Shown: one piece after another, positions 52,466 to 61,825 of the stretch
How the letters are laid out: each line of letters starts with the position of its first letter
Position numbering within the stretch: the first letter of the stretch is position 1
Assembly (NCBI GenBank): GCA_965262055.1
Contig: CBDHEI010000002.1
Location: 2,852,001-2,916,000 of the forward strand
Length of the DNA: 64,000 nt
DNA from: G958296245 sp965262055
Lineage (GTDB): Bacteria; Chloroflexota; Dehalococcoidia; Lucifugimonadales; G958296245
Direction: 5' to 3'
Program-made: the position numbers and the translations under genes
The notes under the pieces: model-generated
Databases searched by the model: none
Told to the model about the DNA's origin: nothing
The model's input: only the letters and a program-made list of their open reading frames with translations

Positions 52466-53680
52466 TTAGGCGGCAGTCGCCTCGGCGAGATCGGCCTCCG
52501 GAAGAGCTTCGTTCAGGGTCAGAATGGCGGGTGTGAGATATCGACGGCCGACGGTCCATTCGTCGTGCTGCTCAGCCAGGACGGCGCCAACGAGGCGACG
52601 CACGGCTGGCCGGTTAGGGAAGATGCCCACCACATCGGTGCGGCGTCTGATCTCCTTGTTGAGACGCTCCAGGGGGTTGTTGGACCAGATCTTCTTCCAG
52701 TGGACGGCAGGGAAGCTGGAAAAGGCCAGGACGTCGGGGCCGGCCTCGTCCAGTAGAGAGGCGACCTGGGGGAATCGGTCCTGGAGTTGATCGGTCACCC
52801 TGTCGAGTTGGGCGTGTACCTCATCGGGGGACGGTTGCTGGTAGATGGTGCGGACCATGGTGGCCACCCATGGTTGGACTCTTCTGGGTACCCGAGTGAG
52901 CAGGTTGGTCATGAAGTGGGTGCGGCACCGTTGCCAGCTGGCCCCGCCGAAGACTGCGGCGATGGCGCCGCGGAGTCCCTGATGAGCGTCCGAGACCACC
53001 AGCTCCACCCCACCGAGGCCCCTGGCGGACAGCGAGCGTAGGAAGGCCAGCCAGAAGGCGCCGTCTTCACTGGTACCCACGTCCATCCCAATGATCTCCC
53101 GCTTGCCCTCGCCATTGACCGCCGTTGCCACCACCACGCTGACGTTTACGGTCCTGCCGTCCTCCCTGACCTTCTGGGTCAGTGCGTCAAGCCACAGATA
53201 GGGGTAGGGTCCACCATCCAGCGGACGGCCCATGAAGCCATCCACCACCACGTCCAGCTCCCGGCAGATGCGCGACACCTGGCTCTTGGAGATACCCTCA
53301 CACCCCAATGCCTTGATCAGGTCATCCACCCGCCTTGTGGATACCCCTTCCACGTAGGCCTGCTGAATGACCGCCAGCAGAGCTCGCTCGCTGCGACGCC
53401 GTGGCTCCAGCAGGCTCGGGAAGTAGCTCCCTTCTCGAAGCTTCGGGATGTGCAGCTCCATAGTCCCCACCCGGGTATCCCACGCCCGGGACCGATACCC
53501 GTTGCGCTGGGTCACCCGCTCAGGGCTCCGTTCTCCATATTCAGCATCGGTCCTGGCAGACACCTCCGCATCCATGATCCCCTCTACCAGCACTCTCAGA
53601 GCCTCCCGTAGGAAGTCCACGTCACCGTCCATTCCCCCCTTGCGCAACAGCTCCAGCAGGTCCATCTTTTCCTTGACCAC
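52466..53680 (-). CDS. IS256-family (mutator) transposase
   Basis: 404 residues from a GTG at 53680 with AGGAGG upstream. DDE residues: LWLDALTQKV, VVSDAHQGLRGAI and SNNPLERLNKEIRRRTDVVG; the CRTHF segment before the helical insertion is typical. Complete and uninterrupted, since the nested IS1380 lies outside the gene in the left terminus. Fragments of the same element occur at 7264-7493 and 25563-25740. Confidence 0.95.
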   Translation of the reverse strand: MVKEKMDLLELLRKGGMDGDVDFLREALRVLVEGIMDAEVSARTDAEYGERSPERVTQRNGYRSRAWDTRVGTMELHIPKLREGSYFPSLLEPRRRSERALLAVIQQAYVEGVSTRRVDDLIKALGCEGISKSQVSRICRELDVVVDGFMGRPLDGGPYPYLWLDALTQKVREDGRTVNVSVVVATAVNGEGKREIIGMDVGTSEDGAFWLAFLRSLSARGLGGVELVVSDAHQGLRGAIAAVFGGASWQRCRTHFMTNLLTRVPRRVQPWVATMVRTIYQQPSPDEVHAQLDRVTDQLQDRFPQVASLLDEAGPDVLAFSSFPAVHWKKIWSNNPLERLNKEIRRRTDVVGIFPNRPAVRRLVGAVLAEQHDEWTVGRRYLTPAILTLNEALPEADLAEATAA

Positions 53681-53765
53681 CGTTGTCCTCCTTTCTCGAG
53701 CTTTCTTCTTTGCCCGCTAAGGATGACGCGGTGGTCTCTCTTTCTCCAGACCCTCTCCCTCTTAC

Positions 53766-55467
53766 CCCGAATCCACCGAAAGACGACTTTGGGGACAGTC
53801 CTTGAAGAAGCCAGAGGGTGCTCCTCTGAATCTGGGAGAATGGTTTTGAAACAGAAAACCGCCCGGAAACAAGGAGCACCCAGTAGATGCTGCCACAGAA
53901 CAATCCCGACCGTATCGGCGTCGTCTTTGACGACCACCGCCTGGTGGCCAATGCCGGCCTGCTCCTGCCGGCCACCCTTGCACAGCACCTGGGCCTGCGG
54001 GAACTCGCCGACCATCACCTCGACCTCGGCTGCGCACCGGGGCGGGCGAACACGGGGGACAAACTGCTGACGCTGGTCGCTTCCGCGCTGGCGGGCGGCG
54101 ACTTCATCGACGACGCCGATGCGCTGCGTGCTGGTGGGACGGTCGGTGTTCTCGGCTGCGTGGTCAAGGCGCCATCCACCCTGGGCACCTTCCTGCGCAG
54201 TTTCCGGTGGGGGCATGTCCGTCAACTCGACCGGGTGAGCCGCCAGTTGCTGGCACGCGCATGGGCCGCTGGGGCCGGACCCGGCGACTCGCCCCTGACC
54301 ATCGACCTGGACTCCACCATCTGCGAGACCTATGGACTGGACAAAGAAGGGGCGCGACACCACAACTACACCGGCGCGCGGGGCTATCACCCACTGCTGG
54401 CCATCGCCGCCGGAACCGGCGATGTGCTGATGTCCCGGCTGCGCGAGGGCCGTGCCAACACCGCTCGCGGCGCTGCCCACTTCCTGCGTGAAACGGTGGG
54501 GCGGGTGCGCTACGGTGGGGCCAGCGGCCAACTCACGGTGCGCGCCGACAGCGGCTTCTACGCCCACGCTCTCGTCGCCGTCTGCCGCGAGATGGGTGTC
54601 CGCTTCTCCATCACCATCCGCCAGCACAAAGGCCTGCGGGAGTTGATTGAGGCGATCCCCGAGCAGGACTGGACGCCGATTCCCTACTGGATGGACGGCG
54701 CCGCCGATGTGGCCGAGACCACCTATACCCCCTTCCAGAGTGAACCCGACGCCGCGCCGGTGCGGCTCATCGTCCGGCGGGTGAAGCCCACGCCCGGTTC
54801 CCAGTTGGCCCTCTTCGCCACCTACAGCTATCACGGCTTCATCACCGACCGGGACGGGGAAACCCTGGAACTGGAGGCCGATCATCGCCGCCACGCCGAG
54901 ATCGAGAACGCCATTCGAGACCTGAAACACGGCGTCGGACTCAACCATCTCCCCTCGGGGCGCTTCGCCGCCAACGGCGCCTGGCTGGCGGTGCAGGTGA
55001 TGGCACACAACCTCGCCCGCTGGACAGCGCGCATCGGTCTGGCCGAACGGACCGTGACCACCAAGACCCTCAGGCGGCGGGTCTTCGCTCTGGTGGGACG
55101 GATCACCCGCTCGGCGCGCCGCCTTACCCTGCATCTTCCCCAGCATTGGACTTGGGAAACCCAGTTCACTCGCGCCATGGCCCGGCTGCGAGCCATTCCA
55201 CTCCCCGCCTGAACTGCCAGCCTGCAACTGACCCAACTTCCCTGAAAACTCGTGCCACCCCGGTCCGCGAGAGTTCCCTGCTGCGTATTCTCTCGCCATC
55301 CCGCGCATCGCAGCTCCCGCAGAGGGCCATAGGGGCCCTATGCGGCGACTGAAGACCGTTCGCCGATCCAATCTACCCCAATGAGCCCAGCCATCTCCCC
55401 TGTAGCTCCCTCACCCACCCTGCCGCTGTCCTCACGCCGTCCATCGGTGTCCTTCGGTGGATTCGGG
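53766..55467 (+). mobile_element. IS1380-family element (type B), copy 2
   Basis: 1,702 bp, starting CCCGAATCCACCGAAAG and ending in the complement of CCCGAATCCACCGAAGG. The target duplication CTTAC is perfect (53761-53765 and 55468-55472) and lies within the left terminal repeat of the IS256 element. It differs from copy 1 by very few bases. Confidence 0.95.
53887..55212 (+). CDS. IS1380-family transposase (type B, copy 2)
   Basis: 441 residues, nearly identical to 13616-14941; one visible change is HWTWETQ for HWPWETQ. The DDE residues (IDLDSTICETYG, VRADSGFYAH, HRRHAEIENAIRDL) are intact. Oriented opposite to the surrounding IS256 transposase. Confidence 0.94.
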   Translation: MLPQNNPDRIGVVFDDHRLVANAGLLLPATLAQHLGLRELADHHLDLGCAPGRANTGDKLLTLVASALAGGDFIDDADALRAGGTVGVLGCVVKAPSTLGTFLRSFRWGHVRQLDRVSRQLLARAWAAGAGPGDSPLTIDLDSTICETYGLDKEGARHHNYTGARGYHPLLAIAAGTGDVLMSRLREGRANTARGAAHFLRETVGRVRYGGASGQLTVRADSGFYAHALVAVCREMGVRFSITIRQHKGLRELIEAIPEQDWTPIPYWMDGAADVAETTYTPFQSEPDAAPVRLIVRRVKPTPGSQLALFATYSYHGFITDRDGETLELEADHRRHAEIENAIRDLKHGVGLNHLPSGRFAANGAWLAVQVMAHNLARWTARIGLAERTVTTKTLRRRVFALVGRITRSARRLTLHLPQHWTWETQFTRAMARLRAIPLPA

Positions 55468-55493
55468 CTTACACCACTCCCTGGGACTCTACT

Positions 55494-55941
55494 ACAGACA
55501 CCACCGCAGACTACTGGTACCACAGTTGTCCGAGCAAAGCCGCCGCAGCGGCTTGCCCCAAGTCACACTGGCTGGGCCCCTGCAATTGTCGGCGGTGGCG
55601 ATCGTGAGACTGACTTGAACATCTCCTCCCTTATCGTCAAGTAACGCCTCCTTCCGAACCGGTTGAATGGAATTCGAGCAATGGGGACGCAGCGCCAGTT
55701 GTAAAGAAGGACTGCGTGGCAAGACTGAGGTTCTTCGGAAGAGGTTTGGCGCTACGGTGTCCCAGTCAGGTGTGCCTCCGAGTATCGACTCCATATTCCG
55801 CCGTGCATCCGAATTCAGACACATGCTGTGACTCCTTTCACGAAGTTGACTTCGCTACCATGGTAAAGTAGAGTCCTGCCTATTCGGGGACCCGAAACGG
55901 AGTGCTCCAGTTTGGACTGCTGCGATCCCAGGAGGATAGCG
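55494..55941. other. Intergenic region upstream of the ABC transporter operon
   Basis: About 450 bp between the IS256 terminus and the binding-protein gene. No frame with a start signal is recognisable on either strand. It must contain the operon promoter; the stretch near 55850-55940 just upstream is the likely place, but no clear -35/-10 pair is evident. Confidence 0.4.
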
Positions 55942-57690
55942 ATGCGAGAGCTACGGATAAGTATGCTGCTGGTGGCCTTGGTATCTGTCTTCACACTGGG
56001 ACTTCTGGCGTGCGGCTCCGACGAGCCGGAGCCCACCACAGCGCCGCCGCCAACGGCGGCCCCAGATCCCACGGCGACCCCCGAGCCCGAGATGATGATG
56101 ATGGAGGTGCGGGCCGGCTTTACCCGCGTCGAGGTGCCTCCGCACCCCATATCCGCGCCCGTGGACCCGGCCGGCGGACTCGAGAGCGAGCAGAAGCTGA
56201 TCGTGGTCATCCCCAGCAAGAGAAGCTCGATCGCGCCGTGGAGAGAAGGCTTTTACGCCAGGATGTTCCAGCCGAACGTCTTCATGCCGCCGTTCCGGTT
56301 CGACCCGGACTTCAACATAGTGCAGGGATTTGCGCTGGCATACGACTACAACGACGCGCACGACACCTTCATAATCCATCTCGACCCGGAGGCCATCTTC
56401 CACGACGGCACGCCGGTCACTGCCGCGGACGTCAAGAAGGCCTGGGAGGTGGGGTCATGGCCCGAGAACCAGGTCTCCTGGGGCGCGTCGCTCCTCTACC
56501 TGCGGTCGGTCGAGGGCATAGACGCGGTGGAGAAGGGCGACGCGACGGAGGCGTCCGGGTTGACGGCCCTGGACGACCACACCTTGGAGATCAAGCTGAC
56601 CGGCACCAAGACCACATTCCCGATCGAGTTGGCCCTCTCCTGGCTGGGCATCTTCAAGCCGGACTTCGACGACCCTGAGTGGCAGCTCCATCCCATAGGA
56701 GCCGGCCCGTTCACCGCAAAACTCGACCCCGATACCGGGCTCATAGAGGTGGAGAGGGCCGACAACTGGTGGGGCGAGAAGCCCACCTTGGAGAAGCTGG
56801 AGATATCCAACGTTCCCGACACGCAGACCCAGCTCATCATGTTCGAGAACGGCGAGGTGGACGCGATCTACGCGGACCAGATACGCCAGCCTTCCCTCCA
56901 CACAGACCCCGACCACCCGCTCCGGGAGCACCTAGAGTGGATCAAGGGGGTCGGCTGGCATGCGTTCGGGTTCGACCAGGACCAGGCGCCTTTCGAGGAC
57001 ATGAAGGTGCGGGCGGCCATGTCGCACGCGGTGGATATGGAGTCCGCGGTCAAGGCGGTCTTCGGACAAACGGCCGAGCGTGCCGTTGGTCTGATGCCGC
57101 GCACGATGCCATGCTACAGAGGTGATACGGCGTACGAGTTCGACGTTGACCTTGCCAAGAAGCTTCTGAGCGAGTCGACCTACGGCAGCGCCGATAAGCT
57201 GCCGTCCATAGTGGTGGCCGACTCCAGGCCGGCGTTCATACGTCTCTACGAGGTCTTGCAAGAGCAGTGGAAGGACAATCTCGGCGTAGAGGTAACGATC
57301 GTGCAGCTGGAGCGCGGGCAGGACGCTCCGGAAAACCGTAATATGCCCACCAACAACCACACGTGGGGCTACAACGACCCTAGCCAGCCACTGACGGACG
57401 AGGGCCATCCCGAGTCGTCAGCCGCAACGACTCAGACCCACCACCAGAACGCCGAGCTGGCAGCCCTGATCGACGCAGCCAACCAGATGTCGCTCGATGA
57501 TCCGGGACGCTGCGCGGCCTATCAGGAGGCCGAAGACATCATCATCGACAACTACTACTGGATGCCCATCAAGCAGAACAACGACGTCAGAGCGTACCTC
57601 GTGCAGCCGTGGATCGCCGGATGGAACAGCGGCCCGCAGGACGAGATAAACACACTTGGCACGCTGAAGATCGGCAAGCGGGAGAAGTAG
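55942..57690 (+). CDS. Peptide/nickel-type ABC transporter binding lipoprotein
   Basis: 582 residues; AGGAGG precedes the ATG at 55942. The N-terminus is a lipoprotein signal (MLLVALVSVFTLGLLAC) with lipobox LLAC, followed by a Pro/Thr/Glu linker (TAPPPTAAPDPTATPEPE) that lifts the domain from the membrane. The SBP_bac_5 fold is recognisable from FHDGTPVTAADVKKAWE, the GAGPF segment and VRAAMSHAVD. It captures a peptide, opine, sugar or similar solute outside the membrane and delivers it to the permeases downstream. It is the first gene of the transporter operon, followed by a hairpin that may favour its higher expression. Confidence 0.93.
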   Translation: MRELRISMLLVALVSVFTLGLLACGSDEPEPTTAPPPTAAPDPTATPEPEMMMMEVRAGFTRVEVPPHPISAPVDPAGGLESEQKLIVVIPSKRSSIAPWREGFYARMFQPNVFMPPFRFDPDFNIVQGFALAYDYNDAHDTFIIHLDPEAIFHDGTPVTAADVKKAWEVGSWPENQVSWGASLLYLRSVEGIDAVEKGDATEASGLTALDDHTLEIKLTGTKTTFPIELALSWLGIFKPDFDDPEWQLHPIGAGPFTAKLDPDTGLIEVERADNWWGEKPTLEKLEISNVPDTQTQLIMFENGEVDAIYADQIRQPSLHTDPDHPLREHLEWIKGVGWHAFGFDQDQAPFEDMKVRAAMSHAVDMESAVKAVFGQTAERAVGLMPRTMPCYRGDTAYEFDVDLAKKLLSESTYGSADKLPSIVVADSRPAFIRLYEVLQEQWKDNLGVEVTIVQLERGQDAPENRNMPTNNHTWGYNDPSQPLTDEGHPESSAATTQTHHQNAELAALIDAANQMSLDDPGRCAAYQEAEDIIIDNYYWMPIKQNNDVRAYLVQPWIAGWNSGPQDEINTLGTLKIGKREK

Positions 57691-57737
57691 AGCTCGACAG
57701 GGGGATTGGGGCCGGTCTCCATAGATTGACAGGCGGT

Positions 57738-57768
57738 GCGATGCTCGGGTCTCCGGCCCGAGCATCGC
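57738..57768 (+). terminator. Hairpin between binding-protein and permease genes
   Basis: A perfect 12-bp stem, GCGATGCTCGGG (57738-57749) with CCCGAGCATCGC (57757-57768) and a 7-base loop. Only two T residues follow. In transporter operons such a stem usually stabilises the upstream message or partly terminates transcription, giving more binding protein than permease. Confidence 0.65.
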
Positions 57769-57815
57769 TTACAAACCGGACTGTCCATTCGCTGCGATCG
57801 GGTAGGGACGGTTAA

Positions 57816-58751
57816 TTGCTCCAGTACATCGCTCGGCGGCTCCTGCTTTCCATACCCGTCCTGTTTGCGGTCTTGTTCATCACCTTCACACTGGGCTTCT
57901 ACGGCCCCGGAGACCCCCTCATTTTCATGCTGGGAGAAGACTACGTAGCGGACAAGGTGGTGCTGGACCGCCTTCGCCACGTCCACGGCCTGGACCGCCC
58001 CTTCTGGGTACAGTTCGGCGACTACGCCGGCGGACTCGCCGTGGGAGACTGGGGCAAGTCCATACTCACCAACCAGCCGGTCTTGAGGCAGATGAGGAAG
58101 GGGCTGGTCATTTCTGCCCAGCTAGGCGCGGCGTCGGCCCTCGTTCTCATTGTCGTGGGCATCCCCCTCGGCGTGCTGGCGGCCATGAGGCAAAACTCCT
58201 TCGTCGACTACTGGATCGTCCTCCTGGCGATCACCGTCCGGTCGATCCCGGTCTTCGTCATGGCCCCGATGCTCCTGATAATCCTGGTGCTGTGGCTGGA
58301 CGTGATGAACACGCCGGTGGGGTGGGATGGGATATTCAGCACCAAGGCCATTCTGCCCGTCCTGCTCATGGCGGCCGGACCGCTGCTGGTCGTCGTCCGG
58401 CAGACCCGTACCGGCGTACTGGAGGTGGTGGGCCAGAACTACGTGCGCACGGCAAGGGCCAAGGGCCTCAATGAGCGTAAGGTCGTCATGGGCCACGTGG
58501 TCAAGAACGCCATGACCCCCGTTCTGACCTCGTTGGGACTCATTCTCAGCGGTCTGATCACCGGCGCCCTCTTCGTCGAGCTTATCTTCGGCCTGCCCGG
58601 GTTTGCGGGCCTCGGCATCTACGGCTTCCAGGCCAGGGACTACCCGGTGATACTTGGCACGACGGTGATCGGCGCGGTCATAATCATAGTATCCAACCTC
58701 CTCGTGGACATCGGCTATGGCTTCCTGGACCCGCGAGTCCGCTACGAATAG
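57816..58751 (+). CDS. ABC transporter permease, DppB type
   Basis: 311 residues from a TTG at 57816. N-terminal helix LLLSIPVLFAVLFITFTLGF, then a periplasmic part with GLDRPFWVQFGDYAGGLAVG and DWGKSI, and the membrane core with the ATPase-contacting loop ARAKGLNERKVVMGHVVKNA. About six membrane helices. It pairs with the next gene to form the translocation channel. Family length is normal. Confidence 0.93.
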   Translation: MLQYIARRLLLSIPVLFAVLFITFTLGFYGPGDPLIFMLGEDYVADKVVLDRLRHVHGLDRPFWVQFGDYAGGLAVGDWGKSILTNQPVLRQMRKGLVISAQLGAASALVLIVVGIPLGVLAAMRQNSFVDYWIVLLAITVRSIPVFVMAPMLLIILVLWLDVMNTPVGWDGIFSTKAILPVLLMAAGPLLVVVRQTRTGVLEVVGQNYVRTARAKGLNERKVVMGHVVKNAMTPVLTSLGLILSGLITGALFVELIFGLPGFAGLGIYGFQARDYPVILGTTVIGAVIIIVSNLLVDIGYGFLDPRVRYE

Positions 58752-58787
58752 CGGCGGCAGCGCCGCCCACTGGATAGGACCGCCCCC

Positions 58788-59768
58788 ATGAGCGAGGCAT
58801 CCTATGGTACGCCCGCCGTCGGGGCCATCGAAGAGTTCGAGGCCGTCAAGCAGCGCAGCCTCTGGATAGACGCTCTGGAGCGCCTCATCCGTAACCGCGC
58901 GGCCATGATCGGGCTGTTCGTCGGCATCATCCTGGTCCTCACCGCCGCCTTCGGGCCGCTGCTCGCGCCCTACGACTACACCAGGACCGACATCTCGAAC
59001 ATCGCGGCGCTCCCAAGCTGGGAGCACTGGATGGGCACGGACCTGATCGGCCGCGACGTGTTCAGCCGCATCATTCACGGCGCCAGGACAGCCGTCTTTG
59101 TCGCCTTAGTCGTAATCACCATCAGCACCGTTCTGGGCGTCGTGCTGGGGTCGGTGGCCGCGTACCTGGGGCGCATAGTCGACGACATCATCATGCGCCT
59201 GACGGACACCACGCTTTCGTTCCCCGACCTGTTGCTGGCCGCCTTCATCAGCGCGTCCGTCAGGCGGCCCGTGATCGACTGGCTTACCACCCTCCAGAAC
59301 AGGACCCAGTGGGGATTCCTCGACGAGACCATCTTCGTAGACTACGCCCTCGTGTTCGGCGCCCTGGCCCTGGTCTCGTGGGCGGGGTACGCACGGCTCA
59401 TACGAGGTCAGGTTATCTCGCTCAGGGAGCAGGACTTCATCCGCGCCCAGGAGGCGTTGGGCATCCCCGACCGCCTGATCATCATGAGGCACCTGATCCC
59501 CAACGCCATCGCGCCGGTGATCGTCTCGGTCACGCTGAGCGTGGGGTCCGTAATGCTGCTCGAATCGTCGCTGAGCTTCCTCGGCTTCGGTATCCAGCCT
59601 CCCGGGGCCAGTTGGGGTAACATGATCAACGCCAATCTGCACGAGTGGCGTTTCCATCCCCACTTGGTCGCCATGCCGGGTCTAACGCTGGCCATGGCGG
59701 TCATCGGCTTCAACTTCCTGGGCGACGGCATCAACGACGCCCTCAATCCACGGCAGATACGCCGGTAG
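58788..59768 (+). CDS. ABC transporter permease, DppC type
   Basis: 326 residues. The first helix is MIGLFVGIILVLTAAFGPLL, followed by HWMGTDLIGRDVFSRIIHGA, the standard DppC signature, and the coupling loop RAQEALGIPDRLIIMRHLIP. The stretch around residues 160-180 (TTLQNRTQWGFLDETIFVDY) is an insertion relative to common DppC. It starts 36 bp after DppB. Confidence 0.93.
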   Translation: MSEASYGTPAVGAIEEFEAVKQRSLWIDALERLIRNRAAMIGLFVGIILVLTAAFGPLLAPYDYTRTDISNIAALPSWEHWMGTDLIGRDVFSRIIHGARTAVFVALVVITISTVLGVVLGSVAAYLGRIVDDIIMRLTDTTLSFPDLLLAAFISASVRRPVIDWLTTLQNRTQWGFLDETIFVDYALVFGALALVSWAGYARLIRGQVISLREQDFIRAQEALGIPDRLIIMRHLIPNAIAPVIVSVTLSVGSVMLLESSLSFLGFGIQPPGASWGNMINANLHEWRFHPHLVAMPGLTLAMAVIGFNFLGDGINDALNPRQIRR

Positions 59769-59795
59769 CGCAAGCGGCCTGACAAGGAGGCGGTA

Positions 59796-60836
59796 TTGGA
59801 AAGCGTACGCGTAGGCATCATTGGCGCCGGGAATGTCGCCCAGGGCAGGCACATCCCCAGGCTTAAGAACGTCCCCGGCGTGCAGGTCACCCACGCCTGG
59901 TCCCGCACGCCCGAAACGGCCCAGCGGGCGGCGGCGCAGTTCGACATCCCGGTCGTCGTGGACGACTGGCGTGAGATAGTCGATTCGCCGGACGTCGACG
60001 CGGTGGTGGTGGCAACGCCGCCGCTGCTGCATCTCCCGGCGACGTTGGCGGCGCTCGATGCTGGCAAGCACGTCCTCTGCCAGGCGCGCATGGCGCGCAA
60101 CCTGGCCGAGGCGCGGCGCATGTGCGAGGCGGCCCGCGCTACTGACCTGGTCACCACCCTGTACCCCCCGCTGCCGGGCCTGACCGGCGACCGGCTGGTG
60201 AGGCGGCTCGTGCAGCAGGAAGGCTACGTCGGCGAGGTCACCGAAGTGCGCGTCACGAAGCTTGACAAGCCGGCGGTTGCGCTCCCGCCTTGGAGCAACG
60301 ACCCGGAGGTCGTGGGCGTGAACGCCATGATCATGGGCATACTGGCCGAGGTTACCAACCGGTGGGTGGGGCCGGCCGCGTCCGTATCCGCGTCCGTCAG
60401 GTCCCACGAGGGAGGGGGCCCTGTGCCCGACTCGGTGAGCGTCTCCGCGGAGCTGGCGAGCGGTGGGACTATGAGCTACCACCTGTCCAGCCAGGCCAGG
60501 TTCGGGCCGGGTGGCTGGATTGAGATATATGGCACGCATGGGGCGCTGGTGTACAAGCTGTTCGCCGAGGAGATCATGGGCGCCGGCGACGGGGACGAGG
60601 CGCTTGGGCCTTTGGAGGTCCCGGCTGACGAGGTACGGACGCAGACCACGGACGCCGAGTTCATCGCCGCGATACGCGACGGCACTCCCGTCTCGCCCGA
60701 CTTCGAGGAGGGCCTGCGCTACATGGAGTTTTGCGAGGCGGTGGCGCAGTCGGCTATGTTCGGCCAACGGATACCGATGCCCCCGGCGCCGAAGATGGAC
60801 GCTTGGGGGAGCTACCTGCGGGAGGATGCTGAGTGA
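59796..60836 (+). CDS. Gfo/Idh/MocA-family oxidoreductase within the transporter operon
   Basis: 346 residues from a TTG at 59796 with AGGAGG upstream. The Rossmann motif is VGIIGAGNVAQGRHI. The usual EKP motif is replaced by CQARMARNLAEA, so the catalytic Lys position is altered: the sequence reads HVLCQARMA where most members have HVLxEKPxA. This may mean a different reaction or loss of catalysis. A C-terminal domain (GGWIEIYGTHGALVYKLF) is normal. The stop overlaps the next GTG (GTGA). Its position between permeases and ATPases implies that it acts on the imported compound. Confidence 0.88.
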   Translation: MESVRVGIIGAGNVAQGRHIPRLKNVPGVQVTHAWSRTPETAQRAAAQFDIPVVVDDWREIVDSPDVDAVVVATPPLLHLPATLAALDAGKHVLCQARMARNLAEARRMCEAARATDLVTTLYPPLPGLTGDRLVRRLVQQEGYVGEVTEVRVTKLDKPAVALPPWSNDPEVVGVNAMIMGILAEVTNRWVGPAASVSASVRSHEGGGPVPDSVSVSAELASGGTMSYHLSSQARFGPGGWIEIYGTHGALVYKLFAEEIMGAGDGDEALGPLEVPADEVRTQTTDAEFIAAIRDGTPVSPDFEEGLRYMEFCEAVAQSAMFGQRIPMPPAPKMDAWGSYLREDAE

Positions 60837-61822
60837 CGCTAGCTGAGCCGGTCCTGGTCGTCGAAGACCTGGAGACGCATCTGCCTTCGCGGGAGGGCGT
60901 GGTCAAGCCCGTCAATGGCGTGTCCTTCCGGGTGAACCAGGGTGAGACGTTGGGCATCGTCGGGGAGAGCGGCTGCGGCAAGACGATGACCGCGCTGTCC
61001 ATCATGGGCCTCATTCCCGCGCACCTGGGGATGGTCGTGGGCGGGCGCGTCCTCCTGGACGGCGAGAACATGGTCCAGCTTTCTGACGAAGAGGTCCGGC
61101 ACCGCCGCAGCACCAAGATGGGGATGGTATTCCAGGACCCGGCCACGTCCCTAAATCCGACGATGAAGGTGGGGCCCCAGATCGCGGAGACGATGCGCTT
61201 CCATCTGGGCTTGGGCGAGGAGGACGCGCAGGCCCGCACCGTCGCCCTGCTAGACCGCGTGGGCATCCCGTCGGCATCGTCGCGCTACGACGACTACCCG
61301 TTCCAGTTCAGCGGCGGCATGCGGCAGCGGGTAATGATCGCAATAGCCCTGTCGTGCAATCCCCTGCTCCTGATAGCCGACGAGCCCACGACCGCCTTGG
61401 ACGTCACGGTGCAGGCCCAGCTACTGGACCTTGTCAGGGACCTGAAGCGGGAGCTGGGCATGGCCGTGATCTGGATCACCCACGACCTGGGGGTGGTTGC
61501 CGAGCTGTGCGACCGGGTGGCGGTCATGTACGCGGGGTTCATCGTGGAGACGGGGAGCGTCGAGGACATATTCTTCTCGCCACGCCACCGGTACACCTCC
61601 CTGCTGCTCAGGTCGCTGCCGTCCACCGAGCGAAGGCAGTACGATACCCTCGCCTCGATCCCCGGGCTTCCTCCCAGCCTCGCCGACCTTAAACCGGGAT
61701 GCCCGTTCGCGTCGCGCTGCGACACGCCGGTGGAGCGGTGTCGTGACGAAAACCCCGGCCTAGCGGAGGTCGGCCCCGGCCACCTCGCCGCATGCTGGAA
61801 CCCGGTTTCGGAGGCGAGCTAG
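60833..61822 (+). CDS. ABC transporter ATPase, DppD type
   Basis: 329 residues, GTG start overlapping the previous stop. Walker A GESGCGKT, Q-loop FQDPATSLNP, signature FSGGMRQR, Walker B LLIADEPTTALD and the H-loop WITHDLGV are all present. The C-terminal oligopeptide-transporter extension (GCPFASRCDTPVERC...C) carries the Cys residues that in some homologues bind a 4Fe-4S cluster. It powers transport with the next gene's product. Confidence 0.95.
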   Translation: MTLAEPVLVVEDLETHLPSREGVVKPVNGVSFRVNQGETLGIVGESGCGKTMTALSIMGLIPAHLGMVVGGRVLLDGENMVQLSDEEVRHRRSTKMGMVFQDPATSLNPTMKVGPQIAETMRFHLGLGEEDAQARTVALLDRVGIPSASSRYDDYPFQFSGGMRQRVMIAIALSCNPLLLIADEPTTALDVTVQAQLLDLVRDLKRELGMAVIWITHDLGVVAELCDRVAVMYAGFIVETGSVEDIFFSPRHRYTSLLLRSLPSTERRQYDTLASIPGLPPSLADLKPGCPFASRCDTPVERCRDENPGLAEVGPGHLAACWNPVSEAS

Positions 61823-61825
61823 CCC

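Larger units (their letters stand above)
52422..55493 (-). mobile_element. IS256-family element interrupted by an IS1380 element
   Basis: The right end is near 52422 (GTCCCGTCAAGTGGTGTAAG) and the left end, after the nested IS1380, near 55493 (the complement reads AGTAGAGTCCC.GGAGTGGTGTAAG-like). The shared AAGTGGTGTAAG core forms the inverted repeats. Without the nested element it is about 1.37 kb. Exact outer bases are uncertain because the two ends differ, and I found no 8-bp target duplication. Confidence 0.8.

Noticed and set aside
53596..55371. 591-codon open frame on the minus strand
   Set aside because: Antisense shadow of the IS1380 transposase at 53887; the same artefact as at 13103.
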